Position numbers and translations under genes: made by a program. Positions 8,217 through 16,867 of a DNA stretch of 43,085 nucleotides are shown piece by piece. The notes under the pieces were generated by a model that saw nothing but the letters and a program-made list of their open reading frames with translations, did not search any database and was not told the origin of the DNA. The DNA is taken from NCBI GenBank assembly GCA_023415145.1, contig JAEZLW010000133.1, positions 1-43,085 on the forward strand, written 5' to 3'. Position 1 is the first letter of the stretch. Every line of letters starts with the position of its first letter. The DNA comes from Bacillota bacterium. GTDB lineage: Bacteria > Bacillota > Clostridia > Christensenellales > Aristaeellaceae.

Positions 8217-9002
8217 CTACTCCTTGAGCATCGCGTTCTTGATGTCGGTGATGAACATGTGCCCCGGCGCATGGGTGATCACAAATTCCGGCTTCACCTG
8301 CATCACCACCGCTTGGGGCGTAACGCCGCAAGGCCAGAAAACAGGCACTTCGCCGGGATGAATGGTGACGCTGTCGCCATAATCCGGATTGTGAATGTTC
8401 TGTATGCCGATGGCAGCGGGATCGCCGATATGGACCGGCGCGCCATGTACCCTTGGCATCGCGGCGGTGACCGTCACCGCACGAACCACTAGCTCCCTGG
8501 GTACAGGCCGCATACTCACCACCATATTTCCATGAAACACACCGGCAGGCACAAGCGGAATGGAAGTATTGAACATGGGCACGTTGCGGTCTTCCTCAAT
8601 GTGGCGGATGGGTACGCCGGCTTCCAGCAATGCGTCTTCAAAGGAAAAGCTGCAGCCAATCAGAAAGCTCACCAAGTCCTCCCGCCAAAAACCATCCGCT
8701 TTCAAGTATTCCCCCGTCATCTTTCCGTTTTCATAGACGCGGTATTTGGGAATATCCAGCGCGATATCGCTATCCGGTGCAAGGTATGGAAGAGATCTTG
8801 AGCCCGCGTCGCTGACCTCCAGCACCGGACAGGCCTTGGGATTGCGTTGGGTAAACAGCAAAAAATCATACGCCAGCGCTTTTGGCAAGGAAACCAGATT
8901 TGCCTGGGCATACCCCAAACACATGCCGGAAGGGGGGCCGGTGATTTTCCCCTCCCGAATCAGGCTGCGGACTTCCTTTGGCGTCATGCGGCTGTAATCC
9001 AT
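8217..9002 (-). CDS. DUF1445 / YcsI-family protein (putative hydro-lyase)
   Basis: A 261-residue member of the DUF1445 family. Typical segments are GPPSGMCLGYAQANLV near residue 22, the ALAYDFLLFTQRNPKACP stretch, SFLIGCSFSFEDAL and the C-terminal FVITHAPGHMFITD. The family is annotated as putative hydro-lyase without an assigned reaction. It is part of the B. subtilis ycsFGI-kipIA locus, and in mammals it is fused to DUF4392 in D-glutamate cyclase (DGLUCY). Here the DUF4392 protein is a separate gene of the same operon, which supports a shared role in D-glutamate/5-oxoproline metabolism. The start follows GTAGGGGATAGCAG. Confidence 0.88.
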   Translation of the reverse strand: MDYSRMTPKEVRSLIREGKITGPPSGMCLGYAQANLVSLPKALAYDFLLFTQRNPKACPVLEVSDAGSRSLPYLAPDSDIALDIPKYRVYENGKMTGEYLKADGFWREDLVSFLIGCSFSFEDALLEAGVPIRHIEEDRNVPMFNTSIPLVPAGVFHGNMVVSMRPVPRELVVRAVTVTAAMPRVHGAPVHIGDPAAIGIQNIHNPDYGDSVTIHPGEVPVFWPCGVTPQAVVMQVKPEFVITHAPGHMFITDIKNAMLKE

Positions 9003-9012
9003 CTGCTATCCC

Positions 9013-9963
9013 CTACCTTCCGTTAAGCTTCTTCCGAATCGTGCGGTATTCCTTTTCCTGCTTTCTGTAAAGCCTTTGGGCATAGGCAACGGAAACCGCT
9101 TCAAAACGTACCCTGTCCCCCATTTTGCACTGGGCGATCACAGGAATGTCCACGGAAATCACCGTGGCAATTTTCGCGTACCCCCCCACCGTTTGCCTGT
9201 CGCAAAGGAGCACGATGGGCTTGCCGCTCGCTGGCACCTGCACACTGCCCAGTGCAATGGCATCGGAGATGATGTCCGCGCCATTGATGAAGGAAAGCGC
9301 TTTCCCCTCCAGCCGGTAGCCCATGCGGTCTGATTCGTTGGTGACCGCATATTCTTCCTTCAAAAAAGCTTTAATGGTTTCTTTGGTGAAGGATGTGCCG
9401 GCCTGGGGCCCCAGCACTGCCCGAAGGGTTTGCACCCCCGGCCGCCTTGCCGGCATTGGCATAACCCGTTTATCAATGTTGGACAAATCATGGCGGGGAT
9501 GGACGAATGAAACCACATCCCCCGCCTTCAGCGCCCGGCCTTCATACCCGCCCAAACCATACTTGATTTGGGTGGATTTGCTGCCCATGACGGATGGTAC
9601 GTTCAGCCCGCCCGCAAAAGCAACATAGATACGGCAGCCCTCTTTCACGGCTCCCAGTGAAAGCGTATCCCCAGCCCTCATTTTCACGGCGGCATACATG
9701 GGCACGGGTTCGCCGTTTATGGTTGGTTCACACAATCCGCCTGTGATGGCTACTGCATTATCCTTCGTAAGTTCCATATCCGCACCCAACAGCGTCATTT
9801 CCAAAACCGCTTCAAAAGGTTCGTTTCCAACAAGCAGGTTGGCCAAAACCATGGCACGTTTGTCCAGCGCACCACCTGGGGCAAAGCCGTATTGCTGGTA
9901 ACCAACGCGGCCCGCATCCTGAACGGTCGTCAAAAGCCCCGGCGACAGGAGAATGATACTCAT
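9013..9963 (-). CDS. pxpC: 5-oxoprolinase subunit C (KipA / biotin-dependent carboxyltransferase-like)
   Basis: A 316-residue PxpC/KipA protein related to allophanate hydrolase subunit 2. The N-terminus has the family pattern LLSPGLLTTVQDAGRVGYQQ then GFAPGGALDKRAM, and the C-terminal half contains SDRMGYRLEG and LLCDRQTVGGYAKIATV. It works with PxpB and PxpA in 5-oxoproline hydrolysis. Of two close ATGs, the one at 9963 is preferred: it overlaps the pxpB stop in an ATGA junction and has AGGAGGG seven bases upstream. Confidence 0.95.
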   Translation of the reverse strand: MSIILLSPGLLTTVQDAGRVGYQQYGFAPGGALDKRAMVLANLLVGNEPFEAVLEMTLLGADMELTKDNAVAITGGLCEPTINGEPVPMYAAVKMRAGDTLSLGAVKEGCRIYVAFAGGLNVPSVMGSKSTQIKYGLGGYEGRALKAGDVVSFVHPRHDLSNIDKRVMPMPARRPGVQTLRAVLGPQAGTSFTKETIKAFLKEEYAVTNESDRMGYRLEGKALSFINGADIISDAIALGSVQVPASGKPIVLLCDRQTVGGYAKIATVISVDIPVIAQCKMGDRVRFEAVSVAYAQRLYRKQEKEYRTIRKKLNGR

Positions 9964-10691
9964 AGCCATCCCTCCTGAGCCAGGCGGTATTTGTATGTTC
10001 CTGCCTTCACCTGTTCGGATATTTCAAGGAACCTGTTTTCACCTATAGGCACGAACTTTAATAAGTCCCCGGCCTCAAACAAAATGGGCAAAGACCGCTT
10101 GGGGTCATAAGGCTTCAGCGGTGTCCGGCCTATCAATTGCCAGCCGCCGGGAGAGGCAATGGGATAAATACCGGTCTGCTCGCCGCCGATGCCCACCGAG
10201 CCCGGCGGTATGCAGGTGCGCGGCGTTTTCAACCGCGGTGTATGAATGCGTTTGTCCAGCCCGCCAAGGTACGCAAAGCCGGGTAAAAAGCCCAGCATAT
10301 AAATGCGGTATGCCGTATTGCTGTGGAGGTTTACTACCTCCTCCATCGTCAGACCGGCGTTTTGGGCCACATAAGGAAGATCCTCCCCGTATTCGCCGCC
10401 GTAGCACACCGGGACTTCCCAAATGCGCCAGCCGGAATGCGTATCCCGCCCCGCCCTGCCTTGCAGGCGGCGAAGCTTAAATATCAGGCGGCGGCAGGAA
10501 ATTATGGAAGGATCATAGCACACCAGTAGGGAGCGGTAGGTAGGCACCCATTCCAAAACGCCGGGGATGGCAGCGCTTTTCAGTGCCATGGCAAGCATGC
10601 GAACCTTGCCGTTTATCTCCTCGCTGATCTCATTGCCAAATTCCACGGTCAGCGCACAATCGCCAACGGGCAGAAATACGGTTCCGTCCAT
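9960..10691 (-). CDS. pxpB: 5-oxoprolinase subunit B (KipI family)
   Basis: A 243-residue PxpB/KipI protein related to allophanate hydrolase subunit 1. The family patterns ALTVEFGNEISEEIN near the start, YRIYMLGFLPGFAYLGGLD and PRTCIPPGSVGIGGEQTGIYP are clear. PxpB and PxpC form a complex and, with PxpA, make 5-oxoprolinase; KipI in Bacillus also inhibits the sporulation kinase KinA, which is a family fact and not shown here. The ATG at 10691 follows GGGAGGAAGCC. A palindromic repeat lies in the 210-base gap before it. Confidence 0.95.
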   Translation of the reverse strand: MDGTVFLPVGDCALTVEFGNEISEEINGKVRMLAMALKSAAIPGVLEWVPTYRSLLVCYDPSIISCRRLIFKLRRLQGRAGRDTHSGWRIWEVPVCYGGEYGEDLPYVAQNAGLTMEEVVNLHSNTAYRIYMLGFLPGFAYLGGLDKRIHTPRLKTPRTCIPPGSVGIGGEQTGIYPIASPGGWQLIGRTPLKPYDPKRSLPILFEAGDLLKFVPIGENRFLEISEQVKAGTYKYRLAQEGWL

Positions 10692-10789
10692 GGCTTCCTC
10701 CCTTCATGGTGTCGACAATCAGGCACCTTCGAAAAAATGCCGTAGTCATTCTTTCGATCCTGCCCTTTTACTCCTTCCGCCACCTGCGG

Positions 10790-10875
10790 GCGGCCCCGAT
10801 GGGCTCAAGAGGGAGGCTTCCTGAGAGGCTCCCTCTTGGAGGGGGCTGCCGACGAAGAAGGCTGGGGGGAGGTTT
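10790..10875 (+). repeat. palindromic repeat B, copy 1
   Basis: AAGAGGGAG and CTCCCTCTT (10807-10815 with 10829-10837) form a 9-bp stem, followed by GGAGGGGGCTGCCGACGAAG and a GGGGGGAGGTTT end. It resembles the short MITE-like sequences rich in CTCCCTC/GAGGGAG words that are scattered in gut Clostridia. It sits inside the operon between the DUF4392 gene and pxpB and could act as an internal stem-loop. Confidence 0.5.
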
Positions 10876-10901
10876 ATTAGCAAGGCAATAATCGGTTGTT
10901 T

Positions 10902-11990
10902 TCACAATACAGCAGCACTATTTTCTTTTTGAAAAAAGCCCAACTCCAGTACCTTATCGAACCAGGTTTTGCAGCTTTGCTCCAACTGCATAGGATAGCT
11001 GATGCATTCCCGCATCAGCTCCACCAACAGCACCTGCATTTTCATATCAAACCCGTCAATGGCGGGAATCAGCCAGCCATTCATATCCACCATGCCGTTG
11101 CGGGTGGCTGAAAGCAGCATTTCCCGCTCCATGTCCCCGTCGTGCATCACGGTCATGTCCTTCAAAAGATAAGCCAGCGCTGCCATCAGGCCATAGCAGC
11201 CCCAGTCGGACACCGTGGCGGTGATCACGTGGTCGGCCCCGGTTTTCGCGCAGATGCCCCCGCCGCAGCCGCAGGCGCAAGCACCCGGCGCAGCATATGG
11301 AATATGCTTTTGAATATGCTCCGAAAGCTGTCCCATCCCCATTTCGTTGCCTAGGTCACCGATGGCGATGGTGAGAATCTTCCGCCTTTGCATCAGCTCA
11401 AACAGCACATCGGACTTGTCTTCCAGCGCCGTCACGTTTTTGCCGATGGCGTTGTGGTAAACGCCCAGGCTGTTGGCACCAGGATGCTCAATGCTGATGC
11501 CGGCTACTGGGCAGTGTTTTTGAAGCAGCTCCTCCGCCTGACTTTGCGCCGCCTGAACATCCTTGGTAAATGGCACAAGCGCCAGCGCTGCGGGATACAA
11601 AAGCGCTTCCTCAATGGTATCGTAAGCATGCAGGCCGGCCACCGGAGCCATGTTACGGGCAGCAGCAATGCAATCCTCCGGGCAGATGAGCACCGGCACC
11701 GCAGAAAAGCCGCGGGCCAAGGCACGGGCCAGCAATATGGAACCAACGATGCCGTCCGTCTCCGGCTTTTGATGGGTGGGCAGCACAAAGCCCGTAAAGA
11801 TATACACAAGCTTTCCGGGCTGCAATGCTTTCTTCAAATGAAGCGCAGCGCTTAAGGTCAAGGGGATCTTGCATTTTTCCCGCGCACCCTTGTACAGAAT
11901 GCGGCACACGCCGTACCCGCGGGGGTCCAGGTTCATCAGGTCGTCCAGGTTCTGGCCAACATTCAAACGGGTCAACTGCTGCTGGTTCAT
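10902..11990 (-). CDS. DUF4392 protein, D-glutamate cyclase-type
   Basis: A 362-residue DUF4392 protein. Recognisable segments are FTGFVLPTHQKPETDGIVGS, SIEHPGANSLGVYHNAIGKN, AIGDLGNEMGMG and ATVSDWGCYGLMAALAYLL. DUF4392 is the C-terminal catalytic part of mammalian D-glutamate cyclase, which turns D-glutamate into 5-oxo-D-proline. A cysteine-rich patch, GACACGCGGGICA, is also present. The ATG at 11990 follows GAGGTCTTCATC and is preferred over the ATG at 12017, which has no ribosome site. It lies between the D-amino-acid aminotransferase and the 5-oxoprolinase genes, so its expected substrate is made by one neighbour and its product used by the others. Confidence 0.85.
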   Translation of the reverse strand: MNQQQLTRLNVGQNLDDLMNLDPRGYGVCRILYKGAREKCKIPLTLSAALHLKKALQPGKLVYIFTGFVLPTHQKPETDGIVGSILLARALARGFSAVPVLICPEDCIAAARNMAPVAGLHAYDTIEEALLYPAALALVPFTKDVQAAQSQAEELLQKHCPVAGISIEHPGANSLGVYHNAIGKNVTALEDKSDVLFELMQRRKILTIAIGDLGNEMGMGQLSEHIQKHIPYAAPGACACGCGGGICAKTGADHVITATVSDWGCYGLMAALAYLLKDMTVMHDGDMEREMLLSATRNGMVDMNGWLIPAIDGFDMKMQVLLVELMRECISYPMQLEQSCKTWFDKVLELGFFQKENSAAVL

Positions 11991-12017
11991 GATGAAGACC
12001 TCAATAATTCCATTCAA

Positions 12018-12878
12018 TTATGCGGGCATCGCCACGGCGCTTGTGGCAGCGTGCAAGCGGGCCATGGAGGCATCCTGCAGTGTTTTTAAAAGCTCCGGCG
12101 CACGACCGCCCACCGGTTTGCCGTCAATCTGATTCACGGGGCAGCATAGCGCACCGGCGCTGGTGTAGATGATTTCGTCGGCATTCATCATCTCATATAA
12201 GGTAAAGGCTTCTTCCACCACAGGGATGTTGTTTTTCTTGGCAAGCCCTATCAGAACCATTCTTGTAATACCGGGCAGAATGAGATTGTTGAGCGGGGCG
12301 GTGCGGAAAACGCCGTCCTTTAAAATGTGAATGTTGCTGTGGGCGCACTCGGTCACCAACCCGTCCCGGTGGAATACCGCCTCGTCACAGCCGGCTTCCG
12401 CCGCGCGCTGGGAGGCCATGACATTGGGCAAAAGATTGAGGGTTTTGATGTTGCAGTGTAAAAAGCGGGTATCCGGCAGGGTAATGAGCTTGTAATGCTG
12501 ATAAATGTTCTTCATGGGATTGGGCCGGACGGTCACCCATAGGTTGGGCCCCGTGGCCGCGCCGGAGAAAGCATGGTTGCGGATGCCTGTGCCGCGTGTC
12601 ACCTGCCAATAGAGCATGGTCTCCTTGCCATCCACTTTCTTCACCAAATCACAAAGCAAATCCGCCATTTCTTGCTTGCTCATGGCAAGGGGAATCTCAA
12701 TCAGGGCAGCGCTGTTATAAAAGCGGTCGATATGCTCTTTTAAGTCATAGGGAATGTGATTGAGTGCATAGGTGGCATCGTATACACCGTCCCCGAAGTA
12801 GCTGACCCGGTCGTTCATGGGCACCATCATGTCCTGGATCAGGCCGATTTTCCCATTGTAATAACCAAGGTTCTCCAT
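12018..12878 (-). CDS. dat: D-amino-acid aminotransferase, PLP class IV
   Basis: A 286-residue fold type IV aminotransferase. The catalytic Lys lies in CNIKTLNLLPNVMASQRAAE, where D-AAT enzymes have CDIKSLNLLGNV; VSYFGDGVYDATYALN near the start and the GLVTECAHSNIHIL segment also fit D-AAT rather than BcaT. The expected reaction is D-alanine (or another D-amino acid) plus 2-oxoglutarate to pyruvate plus D-glutamate, running either way. Family length is about 280. The ATG at 12878 follows GGAGGCGGAAAA. It is the first gene of a six-gene operon with its own promoter. A branched-chain or ADC-lyase role is less likely. Confidence 0.88.
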   Translation of the reverse strand: MENLGYYNGKIGLIQDMMVPMNDRVSYFGDGVYDATYALNHIPYDLKEHIDRFYNSAALIEIPLAMSKQEMADLLCDLVKKVDGKETMLYWQVTRGTGIRNHAFSGAATGPNLWVTVRPNPMKNIYQHYKLITLPDTRFLHCNIKTLNLLPNVMASQRAAEAGCDEAVFHRDGLVTECAHSNIHILKDGVFRTAPLNNLILPGITRMVLIGLAKKNNIPVVEEAFTLYEMMNADEIIYTSAGALCCPVNQIDGKPVGGRAPELLKTLQDASMARLHAATSAVAMPA

Positions 12879-12971
12879 TTTTCCGCCTCCATCTATTTGG
12901 GGAAGGTTTTTGCCGCAAGCAGTTGCTTTATCCGCCTGCGGAGTTGCCCTTCCGGATTTTGTTTCCATAGT

Positions 12972-13000
12972 ATCATACTGCGAGAAGGCGATTTTGTAAA
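12972..13000 (-). promoter_or_regulatory. sigma-A promoter of the dat-pxp operon
   Basis: TTTACA (12995-13000) and TATGAT (12972-12977) on the minus strand with a 17-base spacer, about 95 bases before the dat start. Each hexamer has one mismatch to consensus. Confidence 0.7.
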
Positions 13001-13021
13001 TCGAATTTGCATGCAATCAGA

Positions 13022-13055
13022 AACCGGACTGCAGAAAAAATCTCACAGTCCGGTT
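13022..13055 (-). terminator. stem-loop after the amylase gene
   Basis: A perfect 10-bp stem AACCGGACTG / CAGTCCGGTT with a 14-base loop, in the gap between the amylase stop and the dat promoter. The T tract after it on the minus strand is short (TTTCTGATT), so termination may be partial. Confidence 0.6.
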
Positions 13056-13093
13056 TTCATTCGTACGATGCATATGACCCTTACACAATGGTA

Positions 13094-14593
13094 TCAATCA
13101 CTTACAATCAATGTGCAATAGGGCGGCAGCGTCACCGCATCACCATCCTTTAAGACATCACCACTTTGAAAGACTATAGAATGTCCTGACGAAAGGGCTG
13201 CTGTCTGCTCTTTAGCGGTGAAATTGTGGATGATATGCAGCGTTTCATCGCCGCCTTGCATGGTATAGGCTGCTAAAATGTCATTACCAACATCAAACTC
13301 CATCAGTGTTCCAGAAAGCAGCGCTGGATGATCATTGCGCAACGCAATCAAGGTTTTGTAATGGGACAAGAGCGAGCTGGGATCGCCTTCCTGCTCCGAT
13401 ACCGGTATTGTCTTCTTGTTGTAGCGGGATTCCCGCCAACTGGCCTGCAAAAAGTCGCCGCCACCCCAGAGCATGGGCGTGCGAAGCTCCTCGTCGGGCT
13501 TTGCGCCCAGCATGCCGATTTCCTCTCCGTAGTATACAATGGGGTTGCCAGGCAATGTCAACAGCATGTTTGCCGCCATCTTCGCCCGCTCCGGTTTGGC
13601 TCCCACCATGCCGTACAAACGGTTCTGGTCATGGTTGGTCAAAAAAGGCGCGTCGATCACGTTTTCCCGTACTTTTGCATAGGCATTGTAGATCTTTTGA
13701 AGATTCTGTACATACACCTTGCCGGAACCGCCGGATTTTAGAAGCTTGATGATGTATTCACCAACATCGAAGTTTAAAGCTGAATCAAGCCCTCTGAGCA
13801 ACTGGGCCCGCCGCTCAACACTCTCCCATGCCTCGCCAAGGATGTAGCAATCGGGATGGCTCCCTTTGACAGCCGTGAAAAACTCCGTCCACCACTGTGC
13901 CGAGCGGTCTGTTTCCTGCATCCTTGAAAACTCGCCCTCACCGTAGATGTGTGAGGTGGCGTCCAACCTGAAACCGTCCACCCCCATGTTCAGCCAGTAC
14001 TGAACGATGGATATGACTTCATTTCGAACGGCAGGCGTTTCAAAGTTCAGATCGGGCATCCCATCCCAGAAAAGCGCATAATACCATCCGTTTTCAGTTT
14101 CCTTCCATACGTTGGAACCCCATACCGACTGCTTGAGGCTTACGCCTTCAGTCGTTTCATCAGCCCAGCGGTACCAGTCCCGCTTATCGCTTAAGGGGTT
14201 CATGCTTTCCACAAACCAAGGGTGCTCTGTGGATGTATGGTTGAAGGGAATGTCCAGCAGCACCTTCATTCCCCGCTTATGGGCGGCCATAAGAAAGGCC
14301 TCGAAATCCGCCAATGTGCCATAATCAGGATGAATGGACCGGTAATCGGTCACGTCATAGCCGTGATAGGAAGATGAGGGGAACACCGGCATAAGCCATA
14401 TGCCCTTTACACTCAGACTGCTTATGTAGTCCAGCTTCTGCGTCAGGCCGTTCAAATCGCCAACGCCGTCGCCATTGGAATCCGCATAGGAGCGCACGAA
14501 CACCTCGTAATACACTCCGCGCTCCACGGCCACGGCAGAAGCTGTAAGAAGCAGTGCCATCGTTAACAAAAAAGCAACGATGATTTTCTTCAT
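13094..14593 (-). CDS. secreted GH13 alpha-amylase-family glycosidase
   Basis: A 499-residue enzyme with a signal peptide (about residues 1-23, no lipobox) followed directly by a GH13 catalytic barrel. Conserved regions are DIPFNHTS (113-120), GFRLDATSH with nucleophile D211, LGEAWE with acid/base E254 and TNHDQN with D322. A small C-terminal all-beta domain ends the protein; no starch-binding module is seen. It should cut alpha-1,4-glucans outside the cell into maltodextrins for the ABC importer encoded just upstream. It starts four bases after the malG-type stop, with AAAGGA before the ATG. Confidence 0.93.
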   Translation of the reverse strand: MKKIIVAFLLTMALLLTASAVAVERGVYYEVFVRSYADSNGDGVGDLNGLTQKLDYISSLSVKGIWLMPVFPSSSYHGYDVTDYRSIHPDYGTLADFEAFLMAAHKRGMKVLLDIPFNHTSTEHPWFVESMNPLSDKRDWYRWADETTEGVSLKQSVWGSNVWKETENGWYYALFWDGMPDLNFETPAVRNEVISIVQYWLNMGVDGFRLDATSHIYGEGEFSRMQETDRSAQWWTEFFTAVKGSHPDCYILGEAWESVERRAQLLRGLDSALNFDVGEYIIKLLKSGGSGKVYVQNLQKIYNAYAKVRENVIDAPFLTNHDQNRLYGMVGAKPERAKMAANMLLTLPGNPIVYYGEEIGMLGAKPDEELRTPMLWGGGDFLQASWRESRYNKKTIPVSEQEGDPSSLLSHYKTLIALRNDHPALLSGTLMEFDVGNDILAAYTMQGGDETLHIIHNFTAKEQTAALSSGHSIVFQSGDVLKDGDAVTLPPYCTLIVSD

Positions 14594-14597
14594 ATTG

Positions 14598-15443
14598 CTA
14601 TTCCTTTACTGCGCCTGATGACAGCACCTGCGTCATGTACTGCTGATTGATGGCAAACAGAATCATAAAGGGCACGGCAACCAGTACGGCTCCGGCTGCA
14701 AACATGGTAAAGTTTGTCCGCTCCTTGCCGTTGATCATGTCGAACAGGCCGATGGCCAGCGTCTTGTTGACGTCGGATTTGATCAGCAGCCGGGGCAGGA
14801 TAAAGTCCATCCAGGGGCCTGTGAAGCTGGTGACGGCGAGAAATGTAACCATGGGCCTTGCAATGGGCAGTATGATTTTCAAAAATGTGCGGAAATACCC
14901 CGCCCCGTCCACCCGCGCCGCCTCGTCCAGCGAACGGGGAACGGTATCCAGGTACCCTTTGATCAGCCAGGTATTGTAGGGAACCTGCCCGGCGGCGTAC
15001 ACCAGAATCAACCCAAGGTGCGAGTCCAATAGCCCCAGCCGCCAGACCAGCACATACAGTGCGATCATACCCGCAAAGGAGGGGAACATCTGCAATATCA
15101 GCATGCTCATGAGCAGGGGCTTTTTCGCCTTGAACCGAAACCTTGAGAAGATGTAGGCCGATACCGTGGTAATGCACACCGACAGCGCGGAGTTGATGGC
15201 GGCGATCTTCAGCGTGTTCAAGTACCAGTTGATGTACTTGGTATCATGGAACAACCGGTCAAACTGACGCAAGGAAAACCTGGCAGGAAAGGGATAGACG
15301 CCAAGACCCGCCAGGGCGTCTCCTTCCGAAAAGGCGCTGGACACCGTGAAAAGAAGCGGATAGAGCACCAATACCACAACAAGCAAAAGGAAGATGTACA
15401 GCACCATATACCTTAACGCCTGCATAAAACGGGAAGCCGCCAT
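14598..15443 (-). CDS. sugar ABC transporter permease, MalG type
   Basis: A 281-residue permease with about six hydrophobic helices and the EAA loop DEAARVDGAGYFRTFLKIIL, followed by P, near residues 190-210. This is the MalG/GanQ pattern of carbohydrate importers. Its ATG shares one base with the stop of the upstream permease (TAATG), implying translational coupling. With the other permease, the binding protein and an ATPase encoded elsewhere (no MalK-type gene is in this cluster), it would import maltodextrins made by the adjacent amylase. Confidence 0.93.
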   Translation of the reverse strand: MAASRFMQALRYMVLYIFLLLVVVLVLYPLLFTVSSAFSEGDALAGLGVYPFPARFSLRQFDRLFHDTKYINWYLNTLKIAAINSALSVCITTVSAYIFSRFRFKAKKPLLMSMLILQMFPSFAGMIALYVLVWRLGLLDSHLGLILVYAAGQVPYNTWLIKGYLDTVPRSLDEAARVDGAGYFRTFLKIILPIARPMVTFLAVTSFTGPWMDFILPRLLIKSDVNKTLAIGLFDMINGKERTNFTMFAAGAVLVAVPFMILFAINQQYMTQVLSSGAVKE

Positions 15444-16777
15444 TATAAATCACCCTCCTTGAATGCTTTGGTGCGGGAGAAATTATAGATGGCAAAGGGC
15501 GCAATGACCACAAACAGTAAAATGGCAAGCACCGCAGCCTTGTTGTATTGGCGAAGATCATAGGTCAGTTTGTACATCCAGCTCATCAGGATATCGGTTC
15601 CGCCTGCACCGGACTGGGTAGTGGCAGTATCCGTAGGCCCGCCCTGGGTGAGGTAGTACACCGCCCCGAAATTGTTCAGGTTATAGGAAAAGCTCATGAT
15701 GAACAGGGGGATTGTTTGATATAGCACCAGCGGCAGCGTGATTTTCATAAATTGCTGGCGCTTATTCGCACCGTCGATCTGCGAAGCCTCATACAAATCG
15801 GCTGGCACGGAGGTCATCACGCCGGTGATGAGCATCATGAAATACGGGAAGCCCAGCCACAAATTCACTAGTACGCAAGAAAAACGGGCCATGCCTATTT
15901 CCGACAGCCAGGGGATGTTTTGCGAGATGATCCCCCATTGCTTCAAAAGGCCGTTGACAGGGCCAAACTGGCCGTTTAGCAGGTTGCGCCATATCATCAG
16001 CGACAGCATGGCCGGCACGGAATAAGGCAGAACGTAAATGCTGCGAAAGAGCTTTGGCAGTTTGATTTTTCTGTTGAGCAGCGTCAGCGCCATAAGCATG
16101 CCGCCCGCATAGCTGGTGGTAGTGGCCAGCGTCGCCCACAGGAAAGTCCAGAGGGCGGTTCGCGCAAAAGCACCAGACCACAAGGGCCGGTTTGCGATCT
16201 CTTTAAATGTATCCAGGCCAACCCAATCCACGGTATTGGCCGGAGGGATATTTTTCGGCGAAGAATAATTCGTGAAAGCAATCAGAGCGGAAAACAAAAG
16301 CGGAATGAATATGAAAAACACAAGCATTACCAGGATGGGAGATAGCCCCACCACGGCAAAGGATGTGTCTGCCAGCGAGCTTACGAAATACCGGTTGGTG
16401 GGATAGCTGCCAGTGCGCTGAAACTTGCGCTGCGTATGTATTGCATCCCGGATATTGGCAATATACAGGCCGATGAAAGCGGCAAGCAGGATCATGTAAA
16501 TGATGCCTTCCACCATCATGAACAGGGAGTTGTCCCGCTGCATGATAGGCAGGTTGGGCTGTGCGTCACCCAGTGTGATGAAGCCCCTGATTTTTCGGTA
16601 AAAGGTTGTGCAGTTGATGAGAAATACAAGCTCCGCCAGCAAAAAAAATATGCCTTTGATGTATTGCTTTTGATACAGCAACTGTCCCAGTCCCATAAAC
16701 AGGCTGGAAGCAATGACAGGCCGCCTGTCCTGTATCATCTCGGCTTTTTTAGGCGCTTGAACGGCAAGCTGCGCCAT
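15443..16777 (-). CDS. sugar ABC transporter permease, MalF type
   Basis: A 444-residue permease. An extra N-terminal part with several hydrophobic segments precedes the usual permease domain, as in MalF/GanP proteins. The EAA loop is EASQIDGANKRQQFMKITLP, and the later SFSYNLNNFGAVYYLTQGGP is typical of maltose/maltodextrin permeases. The ATG at 16777 follows AAAGGGGGG; a GTG at 16786 falls within that ribosome site and was rejected. A strong stem-loop separates it from the binding-protein gene. Confidence 0.93.
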   Translation of the reverse strand: MAQLAVQAPKKAEMIQDRRPVIASSLFMGLGQLLYQKQYIKGIFFLLAELVFLINCTTFYRKIRGFITLGDAQPNLPIMQRDNSLFMMVEGIIYMILLAAFIGLYIANIRDAIHTQRKFQRTGSYPTNRYFVSSLADTSFAVVGLSPILVMLVFFIFIPLLFSALIAFTNYSSPKNIPPANTVDWVGLDTFKEIANRPLWSGAFARTALWTFLWATLATTTSYAGGMLMALTLLNRKIKLPKLFRSIYVLPYSVPAMLSLMIWRNLLNGQFGPVNGLLKQWGIISQNIPWLSEIGMARFSCVLVNLWLGFPYFMMLITGVMTSVPADLYEASQIDGANKRQQFMKITLPLVLYQTIPLFIMSFSYNLNNFGAVYYLTQGGPTDTATTQSGAGGTDILMSWMYKLTYDLRQYNKAAVLAILLFVVIAPFAIYNFSRTKAFKEGDL

Positions 16778-16825
16778 ACGGAACACCCCCCTTTAAAATA
16801 GCTGCAACGGGAAGCCCCAGGGGAG

Positions 16826-16853
16826 AAACGAGGGGGCAGAAGCCCCCTCGTTT
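16826..16853 (-). other. strong stem-loop between binding-protein and permease genes
   Basis: A perfect 12-bp stem AAACGAGGGGGC / GCCCCCTCGTTT with a 4-base loop. The bases after it on the minus strand (CTCCCC) give no T tract, so it is more likely an mRNA 3'-end stabiliser or processing site than a full terminator. Its place, right after the binding-protein gene, matches the other stem-loop at 5351-5378. Confidence 0.7.
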
Positions 16854-16867
16854 GCTGTTGCAGCGTT

